A DNA stretch of 64,000 nucleotides, from assembly GCA_002299895.1 (NCBI GenBank), contig DBOC01000014.1, forward strand, positions 211,281 through 275,280, read 5' to 3'. Positions 36,766 through 45,711 of this stretch are shown here, in pieces. The position numbers and the translations under genes are program-made. This stretch comes from Sphingomonadales bacterium UBA656 (GTDB lineage Bacteria > Pseudomonadota > Alphaproteobacteria > Sphingomonadales > Sphingomonadaceae). Numbering within the stretch: the stretch's first letter is position 1; each line of letters begins with the position of its first letter. The notes beneath the pieces are model-generated. The model saw only the letters and a list, made by a program, of their open reading frames with translations. It was not told where the DNA came from and did not search any database.

Positions 36766-37388
36766 TGCCCGAATTTGCTGTTTTGGTTGAGGGCTATCAA
36801 CGGTTTAAATCGGACGCTTATGTTCGGCAAAAGGAACGTTACGACGCACTTGCCAGCGATGGGCAGTCCCCGCCTATCATGATCATTTCCTGCTGCGATA
36901 GCCGGGTCGATCCTGCAACAGTGTTTGACACCACGCCGGGGCAGGTTTTTGCCTTGCGTAATGTGGCAAATTTGGTGCCTCCATATGAAACAGGCGGCGG
37001 ATTGCATGGCGTATCGGCGGCTATCGAATTTGGCGTTTTGGGACTTGAGGTTCGGCATATTGTCGTTCTGGGCCACGCCCAGTGCGGCGGTATCAAGGCA
37101 TCGCTGGATGGCGGCGATCTCGGCGAAGCAGGATATAGTTTCATTGATGGCTGGGTCGATATTGTGCGCCCTGCCCGCGACAAGATTCTGGCGTCCGCAA
37201 CCAATGATCCGCAACGAGATTTGGAGCTGGAGGCGATACGGGTCAGCTTGGCCAACCTACGTAGTTTCCCCTTTATTGCGGAACGCGAACAATCGGGGCA
37301 GTTGAAACTGCACGGCGCCTATTTCGGCATAGCCGACGGCAATCTTTACATTCTCAATAATGAGAATGACAGTTTTGAGGTACAATGA
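36765..37388 (+). CDS. can: Beta-class carbonic anhydrase
   Basis: 207 residues. The zinc site is complete: CCDSRVDP (Cys and the Asp-Arg dyad) and VLGHAQCGGIKASL (His and Cys). It interconverts CO2 and bicarbonate in the cytoplasm. Together with SbtA and SbtB it forms a bicarbonate supply unit, which in a heterotroph would feed carboxylases rather than CO2 fixation. It overlaps sbtB by one base and the following gene by 4. Confidence 0.95.
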   Translation: MPEFAVLVEGYQRFKSDAYVRQKERYDALASDGQSPPIMIISCCDSRVDPATVFDTTPGQVFALRNVANLVPPYETGGGLHGVSAAIEFGVLGLEVRHIVVLGHAQCGGIKASLDGGDLGEAGYSFIDGWVDIVRPARDKILASATNDPQRDLELEAIRVSLANLRSFPFIAEREQSGQLKLHGAYFGIADGNLYILNNENDSFEVQ

Positions 37389-38014
37389 ACCAGCCCGATA
37401 GCCTCCCCGAATATTATGATGATCTCACGCTAAGTTTTGAAGAAGCATGGGGCCTTATCACCGCGGGCGTGACCAATCGCAACAGCCCGTCCCATATGCC
37501 CGTCATTGGCACAGTCGATGCTTTGGGCGTACCGCAGATGCGGGTCATGGTATTGCGCAACGTATCACGAGAAGAACGGACGCTAAGGTTCCACACGGAT
37601 TCGCGATCGACGAAGGCAGCGCAACTGCATCACAATGCTGCCACCAGCGTGTTGATATATGACGCGGCGGCCAAAGTTCAAATCCGTATATCAGGAAAAG
37701 CAGAATTTTCCTCCCAAGGCGACATAGCCGACACGGCATGGTTGACGTCAACACCATTTGCGCGGCGCTGTTACATGGCCGAAGCTGCACCGGGTACGCC
37801 CATAGCTGAACCTTCATCAGGCTTGCCCACTTGGATAGAAGGCAAACAACCTGACGAAGCACAATTGGCTGATTATCGCGAAAATTTCGCAGCCTTGCTG
37901 GTTAAGGTTGAAACCATTGAGTGGTTATATCTCGCCAATGCCGGCCACAGACGTGCCCGCTGGCATTGGGACACAGGGCAACATGCATGGGCGGGTTGCT
38001 GGCTGATCCCATAA
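37385..38014 (+). CDS. Pyridoxamine 5'-phosphate oxidase-like FMN-binding protein
   Basis: 209 residues. The N-terminal half has the split-barrel flavin fold (MPVIGTVDALGVPQMRVMVLR, LRFHTDSRSTKAAQL, ATSVLIYDAAAKVQIRISG). The C-terminal half (EWLYLANAGHRRARWHWD) resembles the Alr4036-type domain found in PdxH-like proteins, so a role in vitamin B6 oxidation or another FMN-dependent reaction is possible but not certain. Its ATG overlaps the carbonic anhydrase stop. It converges with ettA. Confidence 0.85.
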   Translation: MNQPDSLPEYYDDLTLSFEEAWGLITAGVTNRNSPSHMPVIGTVDALGVPQMRVMVLRNVSREERTLRFHTDSRSTKAAQLHHNAATSVLIYDAAAKVQIRISGKAEFSSQGDIADTAWLTSTPFARRCYMAEAAPGTPIAEPSSGLPTWIEGKQPDEAQLADYRENFAALLVKVETIEWLYLANAGHRRARWHWDTGQHAWAGCWLIP

Positions 38015-38099
38015 GCGCGCCATCCCGCGCAAACCCCACCTCCTTACCACAGCATTCGTGGATGCCATTGATGACGAGGCTCGGGATTTTATGCCATCA

Positions 38100-39779
38100 T
38101 TACCGTGTCATTTTCTTATAAGTTGCACGATGTGGACGCGTAGCTTCGTCGCCAAGGCGTGCAATCTTGTCTTCTTCGTACGATTCAAAATTGCCTTCAA
38201 ACCATTCGACATGGCTGTCACCTTCGAAGGCCAAAATGTGCGTGGCCAACCGGTCAAGGAAGAAGCGGTCATGGCTGATGACCACAGCGCAACCGGCGAA
38301 GCTTTCAAGCGCCTCTTCAAGCGCTGACAGCGTTTCCACGTCCAAGTCGTTGGTCGGTTCGTCGAGCAGAAGTACGTTACCGCCCTCTTTCAACATCTTT
38401 GCCATATGCACACGGTTACGTTCACCGCCGGACAATAAACCAACCTTTTTCTGTTGGTCCGTGCCTTTGAAGTTAAAAGCACCAACATAAGCGCGGGTGG
38501 GCGTCTCATGCTTGCCCAGCTTCATAAAGTCTGCACCGCCGGAAATCTCTTCCCACACATTCTTGTTGGGGTCCAAATCGTCACGGCTTTGGTCGACGAA
38601 GCCCAATTTCACGGTTTCGCCGATTTCGACTTCACCGGAATCCGGCACTTCCTGACCAGTGATCAAACGGAACAAAGTCGACTTACCGGCGCCATTCGGC
38701 CCGATAACACCAACAATGCCGCCCTGCGGGATGGTGAAGGACAGATTTTCGAACAATAATTTATCACCATATGCCTTGGTGACATTTTTGACCTCGATAA
38801 CCTTGCTGCCAAGGCGTTCGGGGGTTTGAATGACAATCTGTGCCTTGCCGGGCGCGCGATTTTCCTGTGCCTCAACCAATTGGTCGAAAGATTTGATACG
38901 CGCTTTGGACTTGGTCTGCCTTGCCTTCGGGCTTTGCCGGATCCACTCCAGCTCGTCCTTAATCGCCTTCTGACGCCCTGCATCTTCGCGCGCTTCTTGC
39001 TCGAGACGCTTGCCCTTCTTTTCCAGATAAGTCGAATAATTGCCTTCATAGACAAAATAACGTCCACGATCGAGCTCAAGGATCCAGCTGACGACATTGT
39101 CGAGAAAATAGCGGTCGTGGGTAACGAGAATGACGTTGCCTTTATAATCGACCAAATGCTTTTCCAACCAAGCGACCGATTCCGCATCAAGGTGGTTGGT
39201 CGGTTCGTCGAGCAGCAAGATGTCAGGCTTTTCCAACAACAGCCGCGTAAGCGCGATCCGGCGCTTTTCACCACCGGACAGGCTGGTAACTGGGCTATCA
39301 CCGGGTGGGCACCGCAGCGCATCCATGGCAAGTTCAAGCTGGCTATCCAGCGACCAACCATCAACGGCATCAATCTTTTCTTGAAGCGAACCCATTTCTT
39401 CCATCAATGCGTCAAAATCCGCATCTTCGGGCGGATCGCCCATGATCATCGAAATTTCGTTAAAGCGGTCCACTAAATCCGCCACAGGGCGGACGCCGTC
39501 CATCACGTTTTCACGGACTGTCTTGTTGGGGTCTAGTTCCGGTTCCTGCGCCAGATAGCCCACGCGAATATGCTCGCCCGGCCACGCTTCACCGGTAAAT
39601 TCGGTGTCCATGCCCGCCATGATTTTCATCAGGGTCGACTTACCCGTGCCGTTAGGCCCGACGATGCCAATCTTTGCATCCGGATAGAATTGCAGGTTGA
39701 TATTGTTAAGAACCGGCTTGCTCGCGCCGGGGAAGGTTTTAGTCATTCCCTTCATTACGAAGCTATATTGCGCTGCCAT
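38100..39779 (-). CDS. ettA: Energy-dependent translational throttle protein EttA
   Basis: 559 residues. Two ABC ATPase domains in one chain: Walker A GPNGTGKSTLMKIMAG and GPNGAGKSTLFRLITG, signature LSGGEKRRIALTRLLLE and LSGGERNRVHMAKML, Walker B PDILLLDEPTNHLD and LLLDEPTNDLD. No membrane segments, so a soluble ABC-F protein; the arm insertion and the length fit EttA. It binds the ribosomal E site and gates the first peptide bond according to ATP/ADP ratio. It diverges from the M28 peptidase gene. Confidence 0.96.
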   Translation of the reverse strand: MAAQYSFVMKGMTKTFPGASKPVLNNINLQFYPDAKIGIVGPNGTGKSTLMKIMAGMDTEFTGEAWPGEHIRVGYLAQEPELDPNKTVRENVMDGVRPVADLVDRFNEISMIMGDPPEDADFDALMEEMGSLQEKIDAVDGWSLDSQLELAMDALRCPPGDSPVTSLSGGEKRRIALTRLLLEKPDILLLDEPTNHLDAESVAWLEKHLVDYKGNVILVTHDRYFLDNVVSWILELDRGRYFVYEGNYSTYLEKKGKRLEQEAREDAGRQKAIKDELEWIRQSPKARQTKSKARIKSFDQLVEAQENRAPGKAQIVIQTPERLGSKVIEVKNVTKAYGDKLLFENLSFTIPQGGIVGVIGPNGAGKSTLFRLITGQEVPDSGEVEIGETVKLGFVDQSRDDLDPNKNVWEEISGGADFMKLGKHETPTRAYVGAFNFKGTDQQKKVGLLSGGERNRVHMAKMLKEGGNVLLLDEPTNDLDVETLSALEEALESFAGCAVVISHDRFFLDRLATHILAFEGDSHVEWFEGNFESYEEDKIARLGDEATRPHRATYKKMTR

Positions 39780-39891
39780 GGGGATTAGTTCCTGTGCTGT
39801 ATTACTTTGATTTGGCCGCTTCCCTAGCTATCTGCACCTTTCCAAGCAAGGCGGGATTGCAAAACTGCGCGATGCGATTAAGCGTTCGGTT

Positions 39892-41289
39892 ATGAAAAAA
39901 AATATCGCTCTGTTCGCCGCAGCCTCCACGCTGTTCCTTAACCCTGCTGTCACTGTCGCTGCGCCAACGGCCGCAAAGTCGATGTCGGTTGCCGAATTGC
40001 GCGACAAAGCACTGCAATCCGATGACATCGCTTATGACATTATAGAGGGCCTTACGACCGAGATTGGACAACGGCAGGCCGGCACGCAGGCAGAGGCACG
40101 CGCGCGGACATGGTCAGTAAACAAGTTAAAAGAATTAGGCTTCGACAATGTCCGGGTTGAAGAATATCAGATGCCTACATGGGTACGTGGCAAAGAAGCC
40201 GCTGAAATCACCGCGCCATTTCCACAGAAAATGGCCATCGCAGCATTAGGTAACAGCGCAAGCACCGGTGATTCTGGGTTGGACGCCGAAATCGTCTATT
40301 TCCCGACCATTGACGACTTGCGCGCTGCGCCGGATGGCAGCCTGAAAGGCAAGATTGCGTTTGTCAGCCACAATATGAAGGCAACCCAAGACGGCAGTAG
40401 CTATGGCGCATTTGGCCCCGCTCGTTTCGTTGGGCCTAATATCGCTGCCAAGAAGGGCGCTGCGGCCATCGTCATTCGTTCCGTTGGTACCGACTATCAC
40501 CGCAATCCACATACTGGGAACACCAATTTTGAACCTGGCGTAACCCCTATTCCAGCAGGCGCTTTGTCTATCCCCGATGCGGAGAATCTTGAACGCATGA
40601 TTGCGCGCGGCAAACCCGTTCGCATGAATCTGACGCTCACCCCGCAGAATATCGGGATGCAGACCTCAGGCAATGTGATGGCCGAAGTCACAGGGTCCAA
40701 TCCGAAATTGCCGATCATTGTTATCGCCTGTCATCTGGATAGCTGGGATCTTGGCACCGGTGCGATTGATGATGCAGCGGGTTGCGGCATTATCGGCGCA
40801 GCCGCGAAGCATTTAAAATCCTTCGGACAACCCAAGCGCACCGTGCGGTTGCTGTGGGCCGGCGCAGAAGAAGTCGGCATTTGGGGTGGCCGCGATTATG
40901 GTGAAAAGCACGCGAACGAGCCGCATGGCTTGGCCATGGAATCCGACTTTGGTGCTGGCAAGGTCTGGGCCGTCGACTTCCGCTTGCCTGAAAGCGCAAA
41001 TGCGGTCCGTGCACAGATTATTTCGGCGCTCGCACCTTTGGGCGTGGTTCCCCGGCGCGAACTGGCCGGCGGCGGCGCGGACATTGGCGCGATCATCGCT
41101 GCGCAGAAATTAGGTATCGTAGATTTGCAGCAAGACGGCACGAAATATTTCGATCTGCACCACACGCCCGACGACACATTGGACAAAATTGATAAGGCAG
41201 AATTGCGCCAAAATGTTGCCGCTTGGGTCGCAACCCTTGCCTATCTCGCCAATTATGACGGCGAATTAAAATCGGAAGCGGCGCAATGA
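39892..41289 (+). CDS. Secreted M28-family zinc aminopeptidase
   Basis: 465 residues with a signal peptide (MKKNIALFAAASTLFLNPAV...VAA). A PA-like insert lies around residues 130-260. The zinc ligands of M28 are visible in IVIACHLDSWDLGTGAIDDAAG, AGAEEVGIWGG, LAMESDFGAG and DLHHTPDDTLDKID. It should release amino acids from peptides in the periplasm. It shares its last 4 bases with the following lipoprotein gene. Confidence 0.94.
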   Translation: MKKNIALFAAASTLFLNPAVTVAAPTAAKSMSVAELRDKALQSDDIAYDIIEGLTTEIGQRQAGTQAEARARTWSVNKLKELGFDNVRVEEYQMPTWVRGKEAAEITAPFPQKMAIAALGNSASTGDSGLDAEIVYFPTIDDLRAAPDGSLKGKIAFVSHNMKATQDGSSYGAFGPARFVGPNIAAKKGAAAIVIRSVGTDYHRNPHTGNTNFEPGVTPIPAGALSIPDAENLERMIARGKPVRMNLTLTPQNIGMQTSGNVMAEVTGSNPKLPIIVIACHLDSWDLGTGAIDDAAGCGIIGAAAKHLKSFGQPKRTVRLLWAGAEEVGIWGGRDYGEKHANEPHGLAMESDFGAGKVWAVDFRLPESANAVRAQIISALAPLGVVPRRELAGGGADIGAIIAAQKLGIVDLQQDGTKYFDLHHTPDDTLDKIDKAELRQNVAAWVATLAYLANYDGELKSEAAQ

Positions 41290-41528
41290 AGAAAATTCTA
41301 TTCCTTACATTTGCGGTGGCGATGCTGGCTGCGTGCAACGACAGCCCATCAAGTCCCGATGTAGCTCCGGCAAAGGGAGATGGGCCTGAGGCTGCGCAGC
41401 AGGACGAAATAACCCAACAAAAGCTAACCATCGAACAAGCCGCTGAAGAGGCTACCAAGTTGATTGAAGCGGATGCTAAGGCCGAAATGGAGGCAGCAGC
41501 GCCCTCCGTCACGGAACCCGGGCGGTAA
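41286..41528 (+). CDS. Small lipoprotein
   Basis: 80 residues. The signal peptide ends in a lipobox, MLAACNDS, so the mature protein would be lipid-anchored at the cysteine. The rest is short, acidic and rich in Ala and Glu, likely helical (TIEQAAEEATKLIEADAKAEM). No family recognised. The ATGA overlap with the M28 peptidase gene indicates joint expression. It is the last chromosomal gene before the integrated element. Confidence 0.75.
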   Translation: MKKILFLTFAVAMLAACNDSPSSPDVAPAKGDGPEAAQQDEITQQKLTIEQAAEEATKLIEADAKAEMEAAAPSVTEPGR

Positions 41529-41559
41529 AAAGCCTGCATTAATTTGATTTTTCAGAAAG

Positions 41560-41580
41560 TGGTCGGGATGACAAGATTTG
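41560..41580 (-). repeat. Left attachment site: tRNA-Pro 3'-end-like fragment
   Basis: Read on the minus strand this 21-mer ends in CATCCCGACCA, the acceptor-stem strand, discriminator A and CCA of a proline tRNA, preceded by part of the T-arm. The similarity to the right-hand tRNA end is 17 of 21 bases. Nothing tRNA-like continues to its right, so it is a displaced tail rather than a gene. The core attL should lie within it. Confidence 0.65.
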
Positions 41581-41589
41581 CTTAAACCA

Positions 41590-41619
41590 TTGGAAATAAT
41601 CAACAAAAAATGCTATAAT
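41590..41619 (+). promoter_or_regulatory. Sigma-70-type promoter of the integrase gene
   Basis: TTGGAA at 41590-41595 and TATAAT at 41614-41619 are 18 bases apart, close to the bacterial consensus. Transcription would start near 41626, inside the first pair of CTGCACAG repeats, so a protein bound there would repress the gene. Confidence 0.6.
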
Positions 41620-41622
41620 CTC

Positions 41623-41691
41623 CTGCACAGGACCTGCACAGGTACGGCACATCAAAGACTTACGCCGGAAATCTGCACAGAATCTGCACAG
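41623..41691 (+). repeat. Paired CTGCACAG repeats and ATCAAAGACTTACG motif, left arm sites
   Basis: CTGCACAG occurs at 41623, 41634, 41673 and 41684. Members of each pair start 11 bases apart (one helical turn) and the pairs are 50 bases apart. Between the pairs, at 41651-41664, is ATCAAAGACTTACG, which recurs near the right end. These are likely arm-type binding sites of the integrase or a directionality factor. Confidence 0.65.
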
Positions 41692-41705
41692 CGGAGCATG
41701 AGCAC

Positions 41706-43046
41706 ATGGCATTCATCACCGATAAGGAAGAGCTGAAACCCGGCCTGATCATCTTCAGACGGGGCGATGTCGCACACAACCAATTCTACTGCCGCATCAA
41801 GCTCCCGAAGGAAGATCGCTATAAAACGCTCTCCCTTCGCACCACCGACAAACAGACCGCCCGCGACCGCGCCTTCGAGCAGGACGCGGACATCCGCTTT
41901 CGCCTGAAGCACGATGTCGCGGTGTTTAATCGGCCATTCCAGCAGGTGGCCGAAGAATATCTGCAAACGGTGCAACGCCGCGCTGATGCGGGCGAGGTCT
42001 CACGAGATCGCGTCAAGAACCTGCGCAACGCCTTCAAGCGTGCGCTCAATGACTATGTTGGCACCTCCCAAATTCACCTGATTGGTCAAGATCGCTGGGC
42101 GCAATATCCAACTTGGCGGCGAGAGACCGGCAAGGGGCGCTTCCGCGAGCATATCAGCGACTCAACCATTGCCTTCGAGATGGGCGCGCTCAACGCGGTG
42201 ATGAACTACGCCATCACCAAGCGTTATGTCCCGGCCAGCCATCGCTTCGAGGGTCGCCCCAAGCTGAAAACCATGCGCCGCGACGAGTTCACGCTTGAGG
42301 AATATCGCAAGCTGCACAGCGTCGGGCGCAAATGGATGCGCGCGGCGACCACGCCGCAGGGCACCTGGTATCGCACCATGTGCTACAATTTCATGCTCAT
42401 CATGTGTAACACGGGTATGCGCCCGCCCGAGGCCAAGAACCTGCGCTGGCGCGACATCACGACGGCGAAGGACCGCGACGGGCGCGAGATCGTCGTCATG
42501 TTCGTGCAGGGCAAGGGCAAGTCGCGCAAGCTGGTCGCGCCGAAGAGCGTCGGCGAGTATCTCGCCCGCGTGCGGGAGCTATCCAAAGCCACCCAGCCTG
42601 ACGATCCCGTCTTCACCATCATCAACGGGAAGCCCGCCAAATATCTCTACAGCGACACGGTGCAAGCCTTGCTGGAAGAGGCAGGCTTGCGCATGGGGCC
42701 GAACGGCATCCCCCGTTCGACTTACTGTTTCCGCCACACCTATGCCACCTTCCGCCTCAGCGAGGGCGTCGATGTTTACATCCTGGCCGAGCAGATGGGC
42801 ACATCCGTCAAGATGATCGAAAACCACTATGGCCACGTCAACACTATCAAACACGCTGACCGCGTGCTCATGGGCATTGGCGGTTGGGAGGCCATGCATG
42901 CCGACATGGACGCAGAGAACGACGCCGAGGAAGCAACCGCCAAGGCGCGACAGGCCATCAAGGCAAATCAGCCCACAGGTCTATCCACAAGGCGACCCAC
43001 AGGGCAGCCCACAAGGCCGCGCAAGCCATCGGATTATAAACCTTAG
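41706..43046 (+). CDS. int: Tyrosine-type site-specific recombinase (integrase)
   Basis: 446 residues. The N-terminal part holds arm- and core-binding domains; the catalytic domain starts near residue 190. Active-site residues: Arg238 in NTGMRPPEAKNL, the lysine of QGKGKSRKL, Arg343-His344 in YCFRHTYATFRL, and the nucleophile Tyr375 in MIENHYGHV. The first histidine of the usual HxxR box is a tyrosine here and the H/W position reads T (MGTSVK), both seen in this clade of alphaproteobacterial integrases. It would excise and insert the element at tRNA-Pro. The last 25 residues are a Pro/Thr/Arg repeat encoded by a 12-base tandem repeat. It lies directly inside the left attachment site behind its own promoter. 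Confidence 0.93.
   Translation: MAFITDKEELKPGLIIFRRGDVAHNQFYCRIKLPKEDRYKTLSLRTTDKQTARDRAFEQDADIRFRLKHDVAVFNRPFQQVAEEYLQTVQRRADAGEVSRDRVKNLRNAFKRALNDYVGTSQIHLIGQDRWAQYPTWRRETGKGRFREHISDSTIAFEMGALNAVMNYAITKRYVPASHRFEGRPKLKTMRRDEFTLEEYRKLHSVGRKWMRAATTPQGTWYRTMCYNFMLIMCNTGMRPPEAKNLRWRDITTAKDRDGREIVVMFVQGKGKSRKLVAPKSVGEYLARVRELSKATQPDDPVFTIINGKPAKYLYSDTVQALLEEAGLRMGPNGIPRSTYCFRHTYATFRLSEGVDVYILAEQMGTSVKMIENHYGHVNTIKHADRVLMGIGGWEAMHADMDAENDAEEATAKARQAIKANQPTGLSTRRPTGQPTRPRKPSDYKP
42972..43019 (+). repeat. 12-base tandem repeat, four copies, within the integrase 3' end
   Basis: Units start at 42972, 42984, 42996 and 43008 with consensus CCCACARGGCNG. They are in frame and encode PTGL, STRR, PTGQ, PTRP, a basic, proline-rich tail that other integrases do not need. 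Confidence 0.75.
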
Positions 43047-43480
43047 CAGTCAGGCTCAGCCTCAAGCTGTCAGCCTTGCCCCTCAGGCCTTTGGCCAAAG
43101 CGGACGGGGTTGCGGAGAAATGGCTGACCTTGCGCGACCGGCCCGAGGGCAAAAGAGTCAGCGCCGCAACACCGACCGCATTGCTGTTTCTTGCGAGATT
43201 GCCAATGCACCGCTGGTGCTCCTCGATTGGCAATGTCGCCAAGCAGGTATGGGATAAAGGATGCGCCGAGCCTCTAGCAGCCCCCATAACTGCGTTTTCG
43301 AGCCGCCGTGCCGCTGGCACTTTGGGGCGGATGATCCTTACTTTGCCGCTCAGGCGGTGCCTTTTCGCAGACATTGAAAGAAAATTTCACTGCCGTTGTG
43401 ACATGGTGGCCGTTGGGCAAAGGTATGGTTATGGTCGGGTTCTGCTACCCGAGCTAGCCATCTTAATGTAAAGTGATTCC
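43047..43480. other. 434-base gap between integrase and methyltransferase operon
   Basis: No convincing gene. A short frame at 43120-43257 (ATG with GGAGA upstream, 45 codons, MADLARPARGQKSQRRNTDR...) might be translated but cannot be told from chance. Longer frames here (for example 43076-43471) have poor composition. The right end, from about 43380, is more AT-rich and should hold the promoter of the downstream operon. Confidence 0.4.
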
Positions 43481-44107
43481 ATGAGTTTGATTAAGTCAAA
43501 AGCGCGCGTCAATGACCATGGCGAAGTTTTCACGCCGTCTTGGCTTGTCGAGAAAATGCTCGATCTCGTTAAAGGCGAGACCGAGCGAATTGACGCACGC
43601 TTTCTAGAACCTGCTTGTGGCAGCGGAAACTTCTTGGTGCCAATTCTAAAGCGTAAGCTCGCAGCGGTGGAGATAAAGTTTGGAAAATCTGATTTTGAGC
43701 GCCAGAATTACGCTCTGCTCGGCTTGATGAGCTGCTATGGTATCGAGCTACTACAAGACAATATTTTTGAATGTAGAGCAAATATGCTGGAAGCTTTTGC
43801 TGATTACCTAAGGGTAAGACAGAATGACGCCGCCTATCGCGCTGCCTCTTTTGTCCTGTCTCTCAATCTCGTCCATGGTGATGCCATGACGATGCGTGAC
43901 ACCGACGGCGCACCGATCAGCGTGATTGAGTGGGGCTATCTCGGCAAAGGCAAATTCCAGCGGCGGGATTTCAGACTCGACGTGTTGACTTGCATGGCCA
44001 GTTTCAGCGCGGAAGACTCGCTGTTTTCCAGCCTCGGCAAGCACGAGATTTTCACACCCACGAAAACCTATCCGCCGATGTCGCTCAGCGACCTTGCGGC
44101 AATGTAG
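43481..44107 (+). CDS. N6-adenine DNA methyltransferase-like protein, motif I half
   Basis: 208 residues. HGEVFTPSWLVEKMLDLV at the N-terminus is the usual entry of type I/IIG adenine methyltransferases, and FLEPACGSGNFLVPIL (residues 41-54) is a perfect SAM-binding motif I. A catalytic (N/D)PP(Y/F) motif IV is absent, and the protein is too short for a target recognition domain. The C-terminus has the HEIFTPTKTYPP segment. It may bind SAM and act with the next gene product, which has the reverse set of motifs, or be a specialised regulator. It starts the five-gene operon; the next gene begins 23 bases later. Confidence 0.85.
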   Translation: MSLIKSKARVNDHGEVFTPSWLVEKMLDLVKGETERIDARFLEPACGSGNFLVPILKRKLAAVEIKFGKSDFERQNYALLGLMSCYGIELLQDNIFECRANMLEAFADYLRVRQNDAAYRAASFVLSLNLVHGDAMTMRDTDGAPISVIEWGYLGKGKFQRRDFRLDVLTCMASFSAEDSLFSSLGKHEIFTPTKTYPPMSLSDLAAM

Positions 44108-44130
44108 GTGAGAGATTCAGGGGGAAGACT

Positions 44131-45711
44131 ATGAACGAACAAGCGGGGTTCACACTTCGGGGGCGCAACCCCGACGTACTGACCTGTATTGCCAATCTGT
44201 CGAACGATGAGGTGTTCACGCCGCCGGAATTAGCCTTTCGGATGCTCGGCACGCTGACCGCCACCTGGGCGGCCCGGAACGGTGGGGCGAATATCTGGCA
44301 AAACAGCTCAGTCACTTTCCTAGACCCGTTCACGAAATCCGGTGTGTTCCTGCGCGAGATAACGACGCGGCTGATTGCGGGCTTGGCTGATGAAATCCCC
44401 GATCTCCAAGAGCGCGTCGATCACATCCTGACCCGTCAGGTCTTCGGGATCGGCATTACGACGCTCACCACACTGCTCGCGCGCCGGAGCCTTTATTGCT
44501 CGAAGTTCGCCAATGGCGAGTATTCGGTCGCAACAGGCTTCACGACGGAAGCCGGAAATATCTGGTTTGAGCGGATCGAGCACACTTGGGACGGCGCGAA
44601 ATGCTCATTCTGTGGTGCGCCACGTGCCCTTTTCGACCGCGATAGGGGGCTGGAGAACCATGCCTACGCATTCATTCACACTAACAACATCAAAGCTCGC
44701 ATCGGCGAGCTGTTCGGAGCCAAAATGCAGTTCGACGTCATCATCGGAAACCCGCCCTATCAGATGACGGGCGGAGCAGGAGGCTCCAGCGACTCCTCAA
44801 TCTATCATCTGTTCGTGCAGCAGGCCTTCAATCTTGAGCCGCGCTTCGTCAGCATGGTCGTGCCGTCGCGTTGGATGGCGGGCGGGCGCGGAATGGACGA
44901 ATTTCGAGCCGAAATGCTCTCATCCGCAAAGCTCGCAGATATCGTCGATTTTCCAGTGTCGAAGGATGTTTTTCCAGGGGTCGAGGTCAAGGGCGGTATC
45001 TGTTATTTCCTATGGGACAGAGAACATAACGGTCGCACTAATGTCACGACCTGTCGGGGCGAAGAGATAATCGGCCCTGTTAGCCGCGACCTTAACGAGT
45101 TCGACGTGTTTGTCCGTGATCCGCGGGCAGTGGAAATCCTACAGAAGGTTCAAGCCAAGGGTGAGCCATCAATCACAGCGATTTTAACGGGGGATACCCC
45201 TTTTGGAATCGCTACTAACTTCGACGGATATCGGGATGTTGCTAGAGCCGGTGACGTCGCGCTTCACCTTGTTAAGTCAGGCAAACGATTTGTGGGATAC
45301 GTTCCTAAGTCCGACGTCCGGAAGAACACACACCTGATCGACTCGTGGAAGGTCTTGACACCAAAAGCCGGTTCCGATGGCGGGCAGAAAATACCAGATG
45401 TCGTTCTCGGCAAGACCCTAGTGGTAGCCCCCGGCTCGGTATGTACACAGACGTTTATTGCTTTCTGGGTGGGCAGTGAGGCCGAGGCTCGGAGCTTGCA
45501 ATCATACTATTGCACTAAGTTCTTTCGGTTTTTGGTTTCTTTGCGGAAGATCACGCAGGATGCCCTCAAAGGGACTTACTCGTGGGTGCCTCAGCAGACT
45601 TGGGATCGGCAGTGGACCGACGCCGAGCTCTACGAGAAATACGGCTTAGGCGATGACGAGATTGGCTACATCGAAGACGTCATCAAGCCCATGGCATTCG
45701 CAAATGACTAG
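44131..45711 (+). CDS. Eco57I-like adenine DNA methyltransferase with catalytic NPPY
   Basis: 526 residues from the ATG at 44131, which has GGGGGAAG upstream (the frame is open to 43930 but overlaps the previous gene). DEVFTPPELAFRML near residue 27 matches the methyltransferase entry motif. The motif I position reads FLDPFTKSGVFLREI (residues 63-77), lacking the usual ACGSG core. The catalytic motif IV is intact: FDVIIGNPPYQMTGG with NPPY at 207-210. A CSFCGA cysteine pair at 158-161 suggests a zinc finger. The C-terminal 250 residues probably recognise DNA. Its last 8 bases overlap the helicase gene. Confidence 0.9.
   Translation: MNEQAGFTLRGRNPDVLTCIANLSNDEVFTPPELAFRMLGTLTATWAARNGGANIWQNSSVTFLDPFTKSGVFLREITTRLIAGLADEIPDLQERVDHILTRQVFGIGITTLTTLLARRSLYCSKFANGEYSVATGFTTEAGNIWFERIEHTWDGAKCSFCGAPRALFDRDRGLENHAYAFIHTNNIKARIGELFGAKMQFDVIIGNPPYQMTGGAGGSSDSSIYHLFVQQAFNLEPRFVSMVVPSRWMAGGRGMDEFRAEMLSSAKLADIVDFPVSKDVFPGVEVKGGICYFLWDREHNGRTNVTTCRGEEIIGPVSRDLNEFDVFVRDPRAVEILQKVQAKGEPSITAILTGDTPFGIATNFDGYRDVARAGDVALHLVKSGKRFVGYVPKSDVRKNTHLIDSWKVLTPKAGSDGGQKIPDVVLGKTLVVAPGSVCTQTFIAFWVGSEAEARSLQSYYCTKFFRFLVSLRKITQDALKGTYSWVPQQTWDRQWTDAELYEKYGLGDDEIGYIEDVIKPMAFAND

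Noticed and set aside
38663..39373. 236-codon minus-strand frame within ettA
   Set aside because: Same strand, other frame of ettA; composition is not protein-like (many Arg, Ser, Pro).
43076..43471. 131-codon frame between integrase and methyltransferase genes
   Set aside because: No ribosome site, unlike the neighbouring genes, and no recognisable domain; the opposite strand has an equally long frame.
43930..44130. Upstream extension of the second methyltransferase to 43930
   Set aside because: It would overlap the first methyltransferase gene by 178 bases; ATG at 44131 with GGGGGAAG is far better.
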